Of a stretch of DNA of 64,000 nucleotides, positions 25,661 to 34,210 are shown one piece after another. The stretch is from Andreesenia angusta (GTDB lineage: Bacteria > Bacillota > Clostridia > Tissierellales > Gottschalkiaceae): NCBI RefSeq assembly GCF_001855385.1, contig NZ_MKIE01000005.1:112915-176914 (forward strand), read 5' to 3'. The notes under the pieces were generated by a model. That model was given only the letters and a program-made list of their open reading frames with translations, was not told where the DNA came from and searched no databases. Position numbers and translations under genes: made by a program. Position 1 is the stretch's first letter. Each line of letters begins with the position of its first letter.

Positions 25661-27028
25661 CTACATTATTGCGAATCTTATTACAAATAGAATCGCCAGT
25701 ATATACATTGGTATCTTTATCTCTTTTCTTCTTCCTGTTGCAAGCTTAAGCACTACGTAGCTTATTATTCCTCCGGCTATACCTTCGGCTATGCTAGTTG
25801 TGAATGGCATAAGCGCCATAGTGAAGAATGCTGGAGCACCTTCAGTTATGTCAGAGAAGTCTAGTCTTGTAACAGAACTCATCATGAGAACTCCTACAAC
25901 TATAAGCGCCGGAGCTGTTGCCGCCCCTGGAATAATGCTGACAAGTCCCGAGAAGAACATTGCAACTATGAAAAGTATTCCAGTAGTTAGGGCTGCAAGA
26001 CCAGTTCTTCCACCTGCAGCTATTCCTGAAGAACACTCTAGGTAAGTCGACGTAGTAGTCGTTCCGAAGAAAGAGCTTAGAGTAGTTGATATAGAGTCTG
26101 AGACAAGCGCTTTCTTCATGTTTCTTACATTTCCGTTTTCATCGTACAGCTTCCCTCTGTCCGCTACCGCCAGAAGAGTTCCCATATTGTCGAAGAAGTC
26201 CACCAAACTTATAGTCAGAACTACCATAACTACGTTTAGTAGCGCAACTCCTATTCCGCCACTTCCAAATAGCCCTGCAAAGTCTTGCTGGAAGAAAGTC
26301 CCTCCTATTGACGGTGGAATCGAAAGGAACCCTAACTTGCTTACATCAGTTATTCCAAGCGGTATACCTATAAGAGTAGTTGCAGCTATGGAAACTATAA
26401 GAGCGGCACCTATTCCCTTGGCCATCAACACTAGAGTCAGAAGTAGCCCAAATATACTGAGCAGAACTGCTGGATTTGAAACATCTCCGAAGTACATTCC
26501 GCCATCTACTGCTACAACTATTCCAGCGTTTTTGAACCCTATGACAGCTATAAACAGTCCTATTCCGCCGGTGATAGCCACTTTTATGTTGTTAGGCAGA
26601 CTATCTATTATAGATTCCCTTATTGACGTCATAGACACCAAGAAGAACGCTATACCCGACACCATTACCGCTGCAAGTCCCTGCTGCCAAGTATAACCCA
26701 TAGGGCCAACTACAGTATATGCAAAGAATATGGTCAGTCCGAGACCTGGCGCTGTCGCAAGCGGCAGCTTAGAGTAGAACGCATGAAAAAATGTTCCTAT
26801 TATCGATATAAGACATACAGATGTGTACAGACCCGCGGCTGGCATCCCTGCGTCCGCCAAAAATCCTGGTACAACTACCAGCACATACGCCATGGTCAAG
26901 AAAGTCGTTATTCCAGCCATGATCTCGGTTTTTACGTCAGTTCCGTATTTAGACAGCTGATAGAACCTTTCCAAGAAATTTCCCGAGTCGCTCGATACAG
27001 ACTCAACTTTATTATTTAGTTCTTCCAA
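25661..27028 (-). CDS. NCS2-family purine permease (AzgA/PbuG-like)
   Basis: A 455-residue membrane protein of about 13 hydrophobic segments. EIMAGITTFLTMAYVLVVVP is the family opening. Further blocks are FAYTVVGPMGYTWQQGLAAV, ITGGIGLFIAVIGFKNAGIV, VDFFDNMGTLLAVADRGKL with its substrate-site acids, and GTTTTSTYLECSSGIAAGGR. This pattern fits the AzgA subfamily, which carries hypoxanthine, guanine and adenine. The TTG start is 6 bases after AGGAGGAG. No known purine riboswitch is recognisable in its leader. Confidence 0.92.
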   Translation of the reverse strand: MEELNNKVESVSSDSGNFLERFYQLSKYGTDVKTEIMAGITTFLTMAYVLVVVPGFLADAGMPAAGLYTSVCLISIIGTFFHAFYSKLPLATAPGLGLTIFFAYTVVGPMGYTWQQGLAAVMVSGIAFFLVSMTSIRESIIDSLPNNIKVAITGGIGLFIAVIGFKNAGIVVAVDGGMYFGDVSNPAVLLSIFGLLLTLVLMAKGIGAALIVSIAATTLIGIPLGITDVSKLGFLSIPPSIGGTFFQQDFAGLFGSGGIGVALLNVVMVVLTISLVDFFDNMGTLLAVADRGKLYDENGNVRNMKKALVSDSISTTLSSFFGTTTTSTYLECSSGIAAGGRTGLAALTTGILFIVAMFFSGLVSIIPGAATAPALIVVGVLMMSSVTRLDFSDITEGAPAFFTMALMPFTTSIAEGIAGGIISYVVLKLATGRRKEIKIPMYILAILFVIRFAIM

Positions 27029-27092
27029 AATTTCTCCTCCTCTTTTATAATCATTCTTGTTGATAAGGTTTTCCCAAACCTATGTACTTCAA

Positions 27093-27121
27093 AGTATACA
27101 TTGCGCCTCAAAGTTTGTCTG
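27093..27121 (-). promoter_or_regulatory. Candidate promoter of the NCS2 permease gene
   Basis: CAGACA (-35) and TATACT (-10), 17 bases apart, about 65 bases before the TTG start. The short leader has a small AGGTTT/AAACCT hairpin. Confidence 0.45.
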
Positions 27122-27283
27122 TAAAATAACTGTTACGAACTTATTTTGTATTCTTAATAATTTACTTTTTAGAAATATTTATTTTGTACAGCAGTATTGC
27201 TGGTGTTTCGAACAAAACCGTAGGGTTTGATGAATAGATATTGACGTTTTTTTATCAAAAACTGCTCTACTTTTTCTTTGAAA
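27122..27283. other. AT-rich intergenic stretch without a recognisable gene
   Basis: About 160 bases between the permease promoter and the terminator of the YidC-like locus. A small CAGCA/TGCTG hairpin near 27190-27205 is the only structure seen; no open frame with a ribosome binding site is visible. Confidence 0.5.
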
Positions 27284-27315
27284 ATAAAAAAGAGTCGAGT
27301 TTTTACTCTCGACTC
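27284..27315 (-). terminator. Terminator of the YidC-like locus
   Basis: GAGTCGAG/CTCGACTC form the stem on the minus strand around an AGTAAAAA loop, followed by six T residues and more AT. Confidence 0.88.
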
Positions 27316-27323
27316 TCATATAT

Positions 27324-27961
27324 CTATGCCTTACACTTGCTTTTAAATAAAGACCTGTAGATCAGCTCTTCTAAAATTGAAAAGATTCCGCTCGTTATAA
27401 GGTATATTCCCATTACTACAGGGCTTTTGAACGTCAGCATAATCGAAATGACAATAGTAGTTATTATATTTTGCTTCAGAGGCTTGTCGCTGTTGAATCC
27501 CTTTAAGTAGCCTATATAGTTCAGCAAGCTAGGCCCCAGAGCGACCAGCGAGTATATAATCGGAATTATATTATATAGCTGCTGTCATGCACCTTTAAAC
27601 TTGAAACCCACGGCACCAGTGCCGACCCAGTCTCTATACTCAAAGCCTTTATAGAATTGAATAGAGGTATCAGTATCGGAAGTTGAAGAAAGACTATAAA
27701 AAAACCTAAAAGACTTGAGCTATTTTCCTTGTAGCACTTCTTTAGCGCTTCGTTTTTCTTCTCCTCATTGTTTTTATATTTTTTGTTTATCTCATTAACA
27801 GCTGAGCTTAGTTTTTGCTGCTCTGACATGGCTATCTTTTGCTTTATAGACAATGGCAGCATTATGACTTTAACAAGTATAGTCAAAGCTACTATAGCCA
27901 TCCCCCAGTCATTAGTCAGTCCAAACATAATATTTAAGACATCATTCAGTATATTAGACAT
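27324..27961 (-). pseudogene. YidC/Oxa1-like insertase, frameshifted by a 5-bp duplication
   Basis: Two frames together spell one YidC/Oxa1/Alb3 protein of about 210 residues. The first part has GMAIVALTILVKVIMLPLSI and QQKLSSAVNEINKKYKNNEEK, the charged helical hairpin region, then FFIVFLQLPILIPLFNSIKA; it breaks after VHDSSYII. The second frame resumes at IIPIIYSLVALGP and continues through NYIGYLKGF to the end. At the break (27565-27574) the + strand has ATTAT twice in tandem; removing one copy restores SSYIIPIIYSL in a single frame. The ATG with AGGAGAT upstream is the start. The lipoprotein-type signal of SpoIIIJ-like housekeeping insertases is absent, so this is probably an accessory paralog. 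Confidence 0.8.
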
Positions 27962-28017
27962 AATAATTTCATCTCCTAATTGTGAGTATTTGTGGTTTGA
28001 ATTATTATATCTTGCCT

Positions 28018-28245
28018 CTAGTCTGGAAAGTAGAGTCTCCAAATTTCATATTTTTCATACTGTCTAAAGTCCACGGAATCTAGGTGAATATCGTAATCTA
28101 AAGACTTGATTCTATTTAATTTGCAGCTATTGTAGTTCAAGTATGTCATCTTGCTCTTATATGAACTTAGCAACAGGAATCCTATAGACATAAAACATAA
28201 AAAGAATATTGCAGCACTCAATATATAGAGATATTCAAAACTCAT
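28018..28245 (-). CDS. Small single-span membrane protein, unknown
   Basis: A 75-residue protein with one hydrophobic segment (about residues 8-28) followed by a basic, tyrosine-rich tail ending in YEIWRLYFPD. AGGAGG lies 7 bases before the ATG, and a good promoter precedes it, so it is likely real despite its size. It is the first gene of a two-gene unit with the frameshifted YidC-like gene 57 bases downstream. No family recognised; a partner or substrate of that insertase is a positional guess. Confidence 0.65.
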   Translation of the reverse strand: MSFEYLYILSAAIFFLCFMSIGFLLLSSYKSKMTYLNYNSCKLNRIKSLDYDIHLDSVDFRQYEKYEIWRLYFPD

Positions 28246-28297
28246 GGCAACTTCCTCCTATCGCATTATGTACGCTCCCTTTTATAACTTAATCAAG

Positions 28298-28326
28298 ATT
28301 ATATACCAAATAATACTAATTTACAA
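28298..28326 (-). promoter_or_regulatory. Promoter of the small membrane protein/YidC-like unit
   Basis: TTGTAA (-35) and a perfect TATAAT (-10) with a 17-base spacer, about 52 bases before the ATG. Confidence 0.65.
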
Positions 28327-28366
28327 TACTGTACATCATTTTTAGCAAATGTATGTTTCTATTAAT

Positions 28367-28392
28367 AAAAAAAAAGAGAGCTAAGCTCTCTT
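28367..28392 (-). terminator. Terminator of glmS
   Basis: AAGAGAGC and GCTCTCTT form a tight stem with a 3-base loop, followed by a long T run on the minus strand, about 10 bases after the glmS stop. Confidence 0.85.
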
Positions 28393-28401
28393 CTCTATTC
28401 T

Positions 28402-30231
28402 TTATTCAACTGTAACCGACTTGGCAAGGTTCTTTGGCTTATCCACGTCACAACCCCTTATAACTGCAACATAGTATGAAAGCAGCTGAAGCGGTATTAC
28501 CGAGAGGATAGGAGTCAGTATTGATATAGTTCTAGGCATATATACTACCTGATCCGAAACCTGCTCTATATCTGTATTTCCCTCTAGCGCAAACGATATA
28601 ACCTTGGCTCCTCTAGTCACTACCTCTTTTATATTGCTGACCATCTTTTCAAATAGCTCTTCCTGTGTCGCTAGTGCTATTACAGGTATATCTTGATCTA
28701 TAAGAGCTATTGGCCCGTGCTTCAGCTCTCCAGCTGGATATGCCTCTGCATGTATATACGATATCTCCTTGAGCTTAAGTGCGCCCTCAAGCGAGACAGA
28801 TCCGTCTAGCCCACGACCTATATAGAACATGTCCCTATGCATGTGGTTCTTGTCTGCAAACTTCTGTAGCTCTTCTTTGTTTTGTATAAGCTTCTCCACT
28901 TTCTCAGGAAGTACAAGCATCTCGTCTCTTATAGTTCTGAACTCCTCTACTGAGAGCTTTCCGTTCAGCCTTCCAAGGTAAAGCGCAAGTATATACATAG
29001 CTATAAGCTGTGTAGTGTAGGCCTTGGTGGACGCAACTGCTATCTCTGGTCCAGCCCATGTATAGAACACGTCGTCGGCTTCCCTTGCAACAGAACTTCC
29101 AACCACATTTGTGACTGCCATGACTCTTGCTCCGGCTTTTTTAGCCTCCCTTAAGGCTGCAAGCGTGTCTGCCGTCTCGCCTGACTGGCTTACAACTATA
29201 AGAAGTGTCTTTTCATCCATTATAGGGTTTCTGTATCTGAATTCCGAAGCTATGTCCACCTCTACAGGTATTCTAGCCAGCTTCTCTATCACGTATTTTC
29301 CAACCATCCCAGCATGGTAAGCTGTTCCACACGCCACTATAAAGACTTTGTTTATATTGTCTAAGTCTTCTTTTGTAAGTTTTATGTCGTCTAGAACAAT
29401 TTCGTCTGAATCACTCATTATCCTTGAAGTCATTGTATCTTTTATGGCTTTAGGCTGCTCGTGAATCTCTTTTATCATAAAGTGCTCGTATCCACCTTTT
29501 TCAGCAGCTTGGGCATCCCAAGTCACGTGGAATATCTCTTTCTCCACTGGAAGCCCCTCAAGTGTCTGTATCTCTACAGCGTCTTTAGTAAGCACAACCA
29601 TTTCCTTGTCCTCTAGCAGGTATACGTCTCTAGTGTAGTTCAGTATTGCAGGTATGTCTGAAGCTATGAAATTCTCACCTTTTCCAAGCCCCACTATAAG
29701 CGGACTGTCCTTTCTAATAGCTACAAGCCTGTCCGGCTCCTGCTTCGACACCACGCCCAGCGCATACGATCCCTCTAGCTTCTGCACAGTCTTGGCCACT
29801 GCCTCGACTATGTCTCCGTTGTAGTTATGGTCTACCAGATGTGCTATTACCTCAGTGTCTGTATCTGATTTAAACTCATATCCAAGTGATATAAGCCATT
29901 CTTTCAGGTACATGTAGTTCTCTATTATTCCATTGTGGACAACCGATATGCTCTCTTTCCCATTGAAATGAGGGTGCGAGTTTACATCTGAAGGCTCCCC
30001 ATGAGTTGCCCATCTCGTATGCCCTATTCCGATTGTCCCCTCTATAGGGAACTCGTTTATTCTGTCCTCTAAGTTTGCAAGCCTTCCCTTTTTCTTAGCT
30101 ATTGTGAGCTTGCTTTCTCCTAGTATAGCCACTCCTGCCGAGTCGTAGCCTCTGTACTCAAGCTTTGAAAGACCGTCTATAAGCACAGACGTAGCCTCTC
30201 TATATCCTATATAACCTACTATTCCACACAT
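28402..30231 (-). CDS. glmS: Glutamine--fructose-6-phosphate aminotransferase (isomerizing)
   Basis: Makes glucosamine-6-phosphate, the first step towards UDP-GlcNAc. The 609 residues start MCGIVGYIGYREA with the N-terminal nucleophile Cys, then RGYDSAGVAI and GIGHTRWATHGEPSDVN-type blocks of the glutaminase domain. Two SIS domains follow (ACGTAYHAGMVGKYVIE, SQSGETADTLAALREAK), and the protein ends in KPKNLAKSVTVE, the usual C-terminal tail. It is preceded by a glmS ribozyme that should lower expression when glucosamine-6-phosphate is abundant. Confidence 0.97.
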   Translation of the reverse strand: MCGIVGYIGYREATSVLIDGLSKLEYRGYDSAGVAILGESKLTIAKKKGRLANLEDRINEFPIEGTIGIGHTRWATHGEPSDVNSHPHFNGKESISVVHNGIIENYMYLKEWLISLGYEFKSDTDTEVIAHLVDHNYNGDIVEAVAKTVQKLEGSYALGVVSKQEPDRLVAIRKDSPLIVGLGKGENFIASDIPAILNYTRDVYLLEDKEMVVLTKDAVEIQTLEGLPVEKEIFHVTWDAQAAEKGGYEHFMIKEIHEQPKAIKDTMTSRIMSDSDEIVLDDIKLTKEDLDNINKVFIVACGTAYHAGMVGKYVIEKLARIPVEVDIASEFRYRNPIMDEKTLLIVVSQSGETADTLAALREAKKAGARVMAVTNVVGSSVAREADDVFYTWAGPEIAVASTKAYTTQLIAMYILALYLGRLNGKLSVEEFRTIRDEMLVLPEKVEKLIQNKEELQKFADKNHMHRDMFYIGRGLDGSVSLEGALKLKEISYIHAEAYPAGELKHGPIALIDQDIPVIALATQEELFEKMVSNIKEVVTRGAKVISFALEGNTDIEQVSDQVVYMPRTISILTPILSVIPLQLLSYYVAVIRGCDVDKPKNLAKSVTVE

Positions 30232-30261
30232 TTTTCAATTGCTCCTTTCAATTTCTAAAGA

Positions 30262-30406
30262 AGCCCATAGACCTCCGCTTCCCTTTGTCCTCGAAATCGC
30301 TCCCGAGTTTTGTAGAAGCTTTGACGCTGGTCAAACGCAGAGTATCCGCCGAATCCTCGATAGACTCTGTCCTCGTCAACTTTGCAAGACGCAAAGTCCT
30401 GGCGCT
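30262..30406 (-). ncRNA. glmS ribozyme (glucosamine-6-phosphate-activated self-cleaving riboswitch)
   Basis: Read on the minus strand, the leader has AGCGCCAGGAC with the expected cleavage site before GCGCC, an ACTTTGC/GCAAAGT stem, then the invariant TTGACGAGGAC and TATCGAGGATTCGGCGGATA, and further on GGGAAGCGGAGG before the aminotransferase start. These are the diagnostic core segments of glmS ribozymes in Bacillota. Ligand-induced cleavage would expose the mRNA to decay and so give feedback. A TATAAT lies upstream at 30436-30441 but without a good -35. Confidence 0.95.
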
Positions 30407-30454
30407 TTTATTTTACATATATGGGCTTTACGCTTATTATATTACATTTTCTCT

Positions 30455-30826
30455 TTAAGCGTTAGTCTTTTTATTTCTTCTTCTTCTTCTGATCTGTGCA
30501 GGGCAGTCCGGGCAGTCTTTCATCTGCTTTTTTTTCTCACAGAGCTCGTACTGTCCTCCCTGTATCTTTAAGTTTTTTCCGTTGACCAACGCATCTGCCA
30601 GCTTCTCTCTTGCTTCCTTGTATATCCTCTGAATAGTAGATCTGGCCACTCCCATTTTCTCAGATGTCTCTATTTGGTCTAAATTCCTATGGTCTATCAG
30701 TCTTATAACTTCGTATTCTTCTAGTGTCATTAAAATTGTATCTCTGATGCAACATTCACCTGATGGCCCAAATCTTTCGAATATAGGCTTTTCACATACT
30801 TTTCTGAGTTTTTTTGGTCTAGACAA
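30455..30826 (-). CDS. DUF134 (UPF0251) predicted DNA-binding protein
   Basis: A 123-residue member of the same family as the protein near 19 kb but lacking its zinc ribbon. SRPKKLRKVCEKPIFERFGP is the opening, then TLEEYEVIRLIDHRNLDQIE, TSEKMGVARSTIQRIYKEAR forms the helix-turn-helix, and the tail has CEKKKQMKDCPDCPAQ plus a run of arginines. The TTG start is chosen because AGGAGG lies 7 bases upstream; a longer frame would run back into asnB. Lying directly before the glmS leader and after asnB, it may regulate one of them, which is inference. Confidence 0.78.
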   Translation of the reverse strand: MSRPKKLRKVCEKPIFERFGPSGECCIRDTILMTLEEYEVIRLIDHRNLDQIETSEKMGVARSTIQRIYKEAREKLADALVNGKNLKIQGGQYELCEKKKQMKDCPDCPAQIRRRRRNKKTNA

Positions 30827-30850
30827 CTTAAATCCTCCTCTTGTTCTAAG

Positions 30851-30880
30851 ACATGGCCCTAGAGATTCTCTATGCCATGT
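30851..30880 (-). promoter_or_regulatory. Strong hairpin between asnB and the DUF134 gene
   Basis: ACATGGC and GCCATGT enclose an inner AGAGA/TCTCT pairing, giving a near-perfect 30-base hairpin. No T run follows on either strand, so it does not look like a terminator; it could be an operator, a processing site or an attenuator. Confidence 0.55.
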
Positions 30881-30897
30881 CCCTTTATAAATATTAC

Positions 30898-32763
30898 TTA
30901 TTTTGAAAACTGGTATTTGCCTTCTACATAGATCTGATGCCAAAGCGCAAATATCAGCACAGTCCACACCTTCCTGCTATTGTCTGCTACACCCTTGCAG
31001 TGACTTTCTAAAAGTGACAGTACGTATTTCTTGTCTATATACTCGTCTATTTCACTGTTGCTTATGATGTCTACAGCCCAATCGTGTATTTCGTCTTTAA
31101 GCCAATGGCGTATTGGCACTGGGAATCCCAGCTTTCTTCTAGTAGAGGCGCCTGTTTTTACAACCTCTTTTGCGGCCTCTCTCAACGCATATTTTGTTGT
31201 ATCGCTAGCTATCCTGAGGTCTGTGCCTATCCTAGATGCGACCGAGAATACCTCTTTGTCCAAGAAGGGAACTCTAAGCTCAAGCGAATTGGCCATAGTC
31301 ATCCTGTCCGCCTTTACCAGTATGTCTCCTCTAAGCCATGTGTGGATATCCACCTGCATCATCTTGGTAACGTCGTCATAGTCTTTGAATTTCTCATATA
31401 TAGGCCCTGTTATGTCTTTGTAGCTTGTGTTAGGTGAATAGCTATTTAAGAACCTCATTTTCTCACTTTCAGTGAATATCTTGGCATTTCCGTAGAACCT
31501 GTCCTCTAGTGGGGTAGTACCTCTTTCCAGAAGTGATTTCCCTTTCATACCTTCACGCATGGCCTTTGAAATTCCTCTAAGCGGAGAGTAAAGACATTTA
31601 GGTATCTTCTTAAATACATCTAGAGATATAGGCTCTCTGTATATATTGTACCCTCCAAACAGCTCGTCTGCCCCTTCTCCGGACAGCACAGCCTTTACGC
31701 TCTTTCTGGCCTCTCTAGCCAAAAAGTAAAGCGGTATAAGTGCAGGATCTGCCACAGGATCGTCTAGATGCCAGACTATCTTCGGCAATTCTTCCACAAA
31801 TTCCTCTGGGCTTATGACATAGGATATGTTCTCCACCCCTATGCTCTCTGCCGACTCCTTAGCAAAGTCTATCTCGCTGAAACCTTCCCTTTCAAATCCC
31901 ACAGTGAAAGTCTTTATTGCAGGATTGACTTCCTTCGAGAGTGCCGCTACTACAGTGGAGTCAACCCCACCGCTTAAGAAGCATCCTACTGGCACGTCAC
32001 TTCTCATATGCACTTTAACTGAATTTCTGAGCACATCTATTATCTGCTTTTTAGCCTCTTCTATCTTGAGAGGCTGTCTCTTGAACTCAGCCTGCCAGTA
32101 CTTTTGAATCTTCATGTCTTCGCCTATTTTAAACTCTGCGAAGTGTCCTGGTGGAAGTTCTAGCACACCTTCGTTCATAGTTCTGTCTCCAGGAACGTAT
32201 TGATAAGTTAGATACTGCTGAAGCGATGTCTTGTCCACCGTCTTCAAGTCCTTCACTGCCAGTATGCTCTTTTTTTCAGATGCAAAGTATATCTTGTCGT
32301 CATCTTCACAGTAGAAAAGTGGCTTTATGCCGAAATTGTCTCTCGCCACAAAAATACTCTCTTCTTCTATGTCGTATATCACAAAGCTGAACATACCTCT
32401 AAGCTCTGAAAGCAGCTCTTTCTTCTTCTCCACATACAGCGCCAGTATAGTCTCTGTGTCGGAAGTCGTGCTGAACTTGTAGCCTTTAGACTTCAACCTG
32501 TCCCTTATCTCTACATGGTTGTATATCTCTCCGTTGAAAACTATCTTGTACTTGCCATCCATGTAGGAAAGCGGCTGATGACCGTGCTCTAAGTCGAAAA
32601 AGCTAAGTCTTCTGAATCCAAAAGCCACTTTCCCGTCGTCAAAATAGCCGTCACTATCTGGTCCTCTGTGGTGAATTATATCTGTCATCTTCTTTAGGTC
32701 TTCAGACTTCATCAACTTTTCGCCGTTTGTTTTTCTGCTTATAACGCTTATATATCCACACAT
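30898..32763 (-). CDS. asnB: Asparagine synthase (glutamine-hydrolysing)
   Basis: Converts aspartate to asparagine with glutamine and ATP. The 621 residues begin MCGYISVISR, with Cys2 as the glutaminase nucleophile, then HRGPDSDGYF and YKIVFNGEIYNHVEIRD. The synthetase half starts with DVPVGCFLSGGVDSTVVAAL, the PP-loop, and continues with VLSGEGADELFGGY and LELRVPFLDKEVF. It sits inside the cdaA-cdaR-glmM-glmS block; in Bacillota some AsnB paralogs amidate peptidoglycan precursors, so a wall role cannot be excluded. Confidence 0.93.
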   Translation of the reverse strand: MCGYISVISRKTNGEKLMKSEDLKKMTDIIHHRGPDSDGYFDDGKVAFGFRRLSFFDLEHGHQPLSYMDGKYKIVFNGEIYNHVEIRDRLKSKGYKFSTTSDTETILALYVEKKKELLSELRGMFSFVIYDIEEESIFVARDNFGIKPLFYCEDDDKIYFASEKKSILAVKDLKTVDKTSLQQYLTYQYVPGDRTMNEGVLELPPGHFAEFKIGEDMKIQKYWQAEFKRQPLKIEEAKKQIIDVLRNSVKVHMRSDVPVGCFLSGGVDSTVVAALSKEVNPAIKTFTVGFEREGFSEIDFAKESAESIGVENISYVISPEEFVEELPKIVWHLDDPVADPALIPLYFLAREARKSVKAVLSGEGADELFGGYNIYREPISLDVFKKIPKCLYSPLRGISKAMREGMKGKSLLERGTTPLEDRFYGNAKIFTESEKMRFLNSYSPNTSYKDITGPIYEKFKDYDDVTKMMQVDIHTWLRGDILVKADRMTMANSLELRVPFLDKEVFSVASRIGTDLRIASDTTKYALREAAKEVVKTGASTRRKLGFPVPIRHWLKDEIHDWAVDIISNSEIDEYIDKKYVLSLLESHCKGVADNSRKVWTVLIFALWHQIYVEGKYQFSK

Positions 32764-32790
32764 TTACGCTAAATGCTCCTTTTCTTTAGT

Positions 32791-34137
32791 CTACTTGGAC
32801 TTCGCCAGTATCATATCAGCTATCTCATTTGCCATTTGCTCTATCTCTTCTATGTTCTCTCCCTCGAGCATGACCCTCACAAGAGGCTCTGTTCCAGAAG
32901 CTCTTATCAGGACCCTTCCCCTACCATCAAGCGAAGACTCCACTTCTCTTATCTTCTCTACTATGCACTCGTCTTCGTTGAATATGTTTTTCTTTTCGTT
33001 TGGAACCTTGGCATTTACAAGCACCTGTGGAAGCTCCGTCATTACGCTCTTAAGGTCTGAAAGTGCTTTCCCACTTTCCTTCAACACTGTAGTCAAATAA
33101 AGCGCAGTGAGCAGTCCATCTCCAGTCGTATTGTGGTCGAGGAGGATTATATGTCCTGACTGCTCCCCGCCTATCTTGTATCCATTAGCTTTCATATTTT
33201 CAAGCACATATCTGTCCCCGACTTTTGTCTTTTCAAGCTTTATGCCTTCTCTGTCACAAGCTATGAAAAGCCCCATATTGCTCATCACAGTTACAACGAG
33301 AGTGTCTTTTTCAAGCTCTCCCTTGTCTTTGAAGTGTTTTGCAAGCACTGTCATTATGAAGTCTCCGTTGACTTCTTCTCCATTTTCGTCCACGGCAAGG
33401 CATCTGTCGGCATCCCCGTCGAAAGCAAGCCCTATATCGCATTTGTTTTCAACTGTAAACTGCTTTATAGCTTCTAGGTGAGTCGAACCACAGTCTTTGT
33501 TTATATTGGTCCCGTCAGGATTGTTGTGTATAGTATATACATCTGCACCTAGCCTCTTGAAAAGCTCTGGAGCACATTTAAAAGCCGCTCCTTCTGAACA
33601 GTCAAGTGCAACTTTCATTCCGTCCAGCTTTGTTTCAGCGGCATTCATAAGAAAATCTATATAGTCCTCGCAAGCAGTTTCCTGCTTTAAAAACCTCCCA
33701 ACATCCGATCCAGTTGGACTTGGGATTCCCTCCAGCTCAGAGTCTATAAGCCTCTCTATCTCTTCCTCTACACTGTCTGGAAGCTTGAAGCCCTGGCTGT
33801 CTAGAAATTTTATGCCGTTGTATTCGACTGGGTTGTGAGATGCAGATATCACTACCCCTGCATCTGCTCCGTATTCCCTGACTAGATGTGCAACTGCAGG
33901 TGTAGGTATGACTCCTACAGATATCACGTCTGCTCCGACAGAGCAGATTCCAGATTCAAGAGCCGCTTCCAGCATATCCCCAGAAATTCTTGTGTCTTTT
34001 CCGACTATTATCTTCACATGCTTTTTTCCGTTTGTAAGGACATGGGCTCCTGCCCTTCCTATTTTATATGATAACTCCGGACTCAGTTCAGTGTTCGCAA
34101 TTCCTCTGACTCCGTCTGTTCCAAAATACTTTCCCAA
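32791..34137 (-). CDS. glmM: Phosphoglucosamine mutase
   Basis: Interconverts glucosamine-6-phosphate and glucosamine-1-phosphate. The 448 residues follow the family exactly: MGKYFGTDGVRGIAN at the start, the phosphoserine loop GVVISASHNPVEYNGIKF near residue 100, the metal loop LAFDGDADRCLAVD near 240, GGEQSGHI near 325 and RASGTEPLVRVMLEG at the end. TTG start, with GGAGG 7 bases upstream. It follows cdaR, the usual order cdaA-cdaR-glmM. Confidence 0.96.
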   Translation of the reverse strand: MGKYFGTDGVRGIANTELSPELSYKIGRAGAHVLTNGKKHVKIIVGKDTRISGDMLEAALESGICSVGADVISVGVIPTPAVAHLVREYGADAGVVISASHNPVEYNGIKFLDSQGFKLPDSVEEEIERLIDSELEGIPSPTGSDVGRFLKQETACEDYIDFLMNAAETKLDGMKVALDCSEGAAFKCAPELFKRLGADVYTIHNNPDGTNINKDCGSTHLEAIKQFTVENKCDIGLAFDGDADRCLAVDENGEEVNGDFIMTVLAKHFKDKGELEKDTLVVTVMSNMGLFIACDREGIKLEKTKVGDRYVLENMKANGYKIGGEQSGHIILLDHNTTGDGLLTALYLTTVLKESGKALSDLKSVMTELPQVLVNAKVPNEKKNIFNEDECIVEKIREVESSLDGRGRVLIRASGTEPLVRVMLEGENIEEIEQMANEIADMILAKSK

Positions 34138-34210
34138 CGCATTTCCTCCTCGTCTCTTTTAGAGTAAACCTTTTTTTATTATATACTATCAAGCTTAATT
34201 CCACAAACTC

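Noticed and set aside
27029..27200. Purine riboswitch ahead of the NCS2 permease
   Set aside because: The leader lacks the conserved three-way-junction sequence; only a small hairpin and a weak promoter are seen.
30436..30464. Full promoter for glmS
   Set aside because: TATAAT is present, but the -35 position reads TAACGC, too far from consensus to list as a promoter.
30827..30967. A longer DUF134 protein starting inside asnB
   Set aside because: The extension has no family similarity and would run through a hairpin; AGGAGG marks the shorter TTG start.
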